Assembly: GCA_946410375.1 (NCBI GenBank)
Contig: CAMKAB010000001.1
Span: forward strand, 1-24,080
Direction: 5' to 3'
DNA length: 24,080 bases
Source of the DNA: an uncultured Spirochaetaceae bacterium
Lineage (GTDB): Bacteria; Spirochaetota; Spirochaetia; Sphaerochaetales; Sphaerochaetaceae
Part shown: one piece after another, positions 23,270-24,080 of the stretch
Position numbering within the stretch: the first letter of the stretch is position 1
Layout of the letters: each line of letters starts with the position of its first letter
Position numbers and translations under genes: made by a program
Notes under the pieces: generated by a model
The model's database searches: none
Seen by the model: the letters and a program-made list of their open reading frames with translations, nothing else
What the model was told of the DNA's origin: nothing

Positions 23270-24080
23270 CTAATTCCTCTCCTCATATGTCTTTACCAAA
23301 CGGATGGAACATCCACTATATCTAGGACGCGAGTCTTCATACGGTTGTATGCTAGATCCTGAAAAAAACAAACTAATTGCCATATTCCTGTCATATTCAT
23401 ATGTTGGTGTAGAAGTCCAATAGTATCCACTTTCTAAAACACCGGAATAATAATCTTCAGACCGATACCCGACAGCAGGAAGGAACACCGCTCCGGACGC
23501 TTCCATTGCCGCCCACTCGTCAGCATTATATTCATTAGCAGCAAATCCGCCATTTGTGCCGCTTGTAAAAGAGCATTCTTCCGGCAAAGTCCATTCATCC
23601 GGCAAAAGAACAAAACCGGTAACTACCCTGTGATTATCAGGACTTATTGCAGCTAATCCGTACTTATCCGCAGCGCCATCCCTTGTTTCCAAAAGATAAG
23701 CAAACTCGTCTGCACTTAACCCACTCCACTTTTCTCCGCCAATAGTCAGACCATCTGCAAAAAACGAATCATCAACGCTTGCAGCGGAATCATCATAAGG
23801 TGTAGCTATTGCAACCTCCGCACTCTTGCTCCAATAGAACAAACCTACATCGCCGCTTGAAGTGCCTGTGGTAGAATAAACGCCTCCTATGTAAGCATCC
23901 TTCCCGCTCCAGCTCCTGAAGTCGTACTGATTCTCCTCAAATGCAAACTCTTTCGTTGCGCTGGTATAGTACAGGTTGCCTTTTGAGAACACAACTGTTT
24001 TGTAAGCGCTTACCGAGAACGGATAAACAGGCTTCTCCCACACCGCATAAAGCGTAGCATCCTCAGTTACAGAAACTATG
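23270..24080 (-). CDS. InlB B-repeat surface protein, C-terminal part (cut by window)
   Basis: The last 269 or so residues of a larger protein; the frame stays open to the window edge. The first residues (VSVTEDATLYAVWEKP) are the end of an InlB B/Listeria-Bacteroides repeat, a beta-grasp-like module found in secreted adhesins. The remainder is a DUF1566/FISUMP-like domain, with GFVLLPDEWTLPEE, AVFLPAVGYRS, SGYYWTSTPTYEYDRN and the ending GCSIRLVK. A GTG at 24043 could act as a start, but it would cut the repeat, so the true start lies outside. It is probably secreted or surface-attached, with a likely binding role. It is not functionally linked to the purine genes. Confidence 0.8.
   Translation of the reverse strand, partial: IVSVTEDATLYAVWEKPVYPFSVSAYKTVVFSKGNLYYTSATKEFAFEENQYDFRSWSGKDAYIGGVYSTTGTSSGDVGLFYWSKSAEVAIATPYDDSAASVDDSFFADGLTIGGEKWSGLSADEFAYLLETRDGAADKYGLAAISPDNHRVVTGFVLLPDEWTLPEECSFTSGTNGGFAANEYNADEWAAMEASGAVFLPAVGYRSEDYYSGVLESGYYWTSTPTYEYDRNMAISLFFSGSSIQPYEDSRPRYSGCSIRLVKTYEERN

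Overview
The window is most of a minus-strand purine (urate/xanthine) catabolism island, about 17 kb long, flanked by accessory genes. The core genes match the E. coli set ygeW, ygeY, xdhD, ygfM, ssnA and ygfK, known from work on selenium-dependent molybdenum hydroxylases and on anaerobic uric acid breakdown in gut bacteria. The host is most likely an anaerobic gut or rumen bacterium, plausibly a Treponema-like spirochaete. That placement is inference from the Rpn-type PD-(D/E)XK protein, a DUF1566 lipoprotein with a relaxed lipobox, an InlB-repeat surface protein and strong GGAGG ribosome sites. No rRNA or housekeeping marker is present to prove it.

Layout, left to right. 1-1376 (+): an AGCS sodium:alanine/glycine symporter, cut at its 5' end. 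1718-2650 (-): an Rpn-family nuclease/transposase-like protein. 3166-5162 (-): an AT-rich accessory patch with a DUF1566 lipoprotein and four small orphan genes, two of them overlapping. 5204-5571: paired hairpins, a possible gene remnant and a strong terminator. 5639-22605 (-): the purine island. 22606-23269: a repeat-rich regulatory region. 23270-24080 (-): the C-terminal part of an InlB-repeat surface protein that runs off the right edge.

In transcription order the island is ygfK, ssnA, xdhA-xdhC-xdhB, an 8-oxoguanine/guanine deaminase-like amidohydrolase, ygfM-xdhD, ygeY and ygeW. A coherent reading is that deaminases and xanthine dehydrogenase bring guanine, 8-oxoguanine, hypoxanthine and xanthine to urate. 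YgfK, SsnA, YgfM and XdhD then attack the ring, and YgeY and YgeW process the ureido/carbamoyl intermediates. ygeX (diaminopropionate ammonia-lyase), hyuA and yqeA, linked to the set in E. coli, are absent from this window.

The most interesting observations are these. (1) A 24-bp element, 23/24 identical in two places, lies exactly 8 bp upstream of the predicted -35 boxes of both ygfK and ygeY, with GCAA-rich direct repeats beyond it. This looks like an undescribed operator for the island. (2) YgfK carries an insert of about 45 residues packed with Cys, His and acidic residues, and YgfM ends in a tail with the same GCCCD motif. (3) XdhD has an N-terminal ferredoxin-like domain in which nearly all Fe-S ligands are replaced, so it probably relies on partner subunits for electrons.
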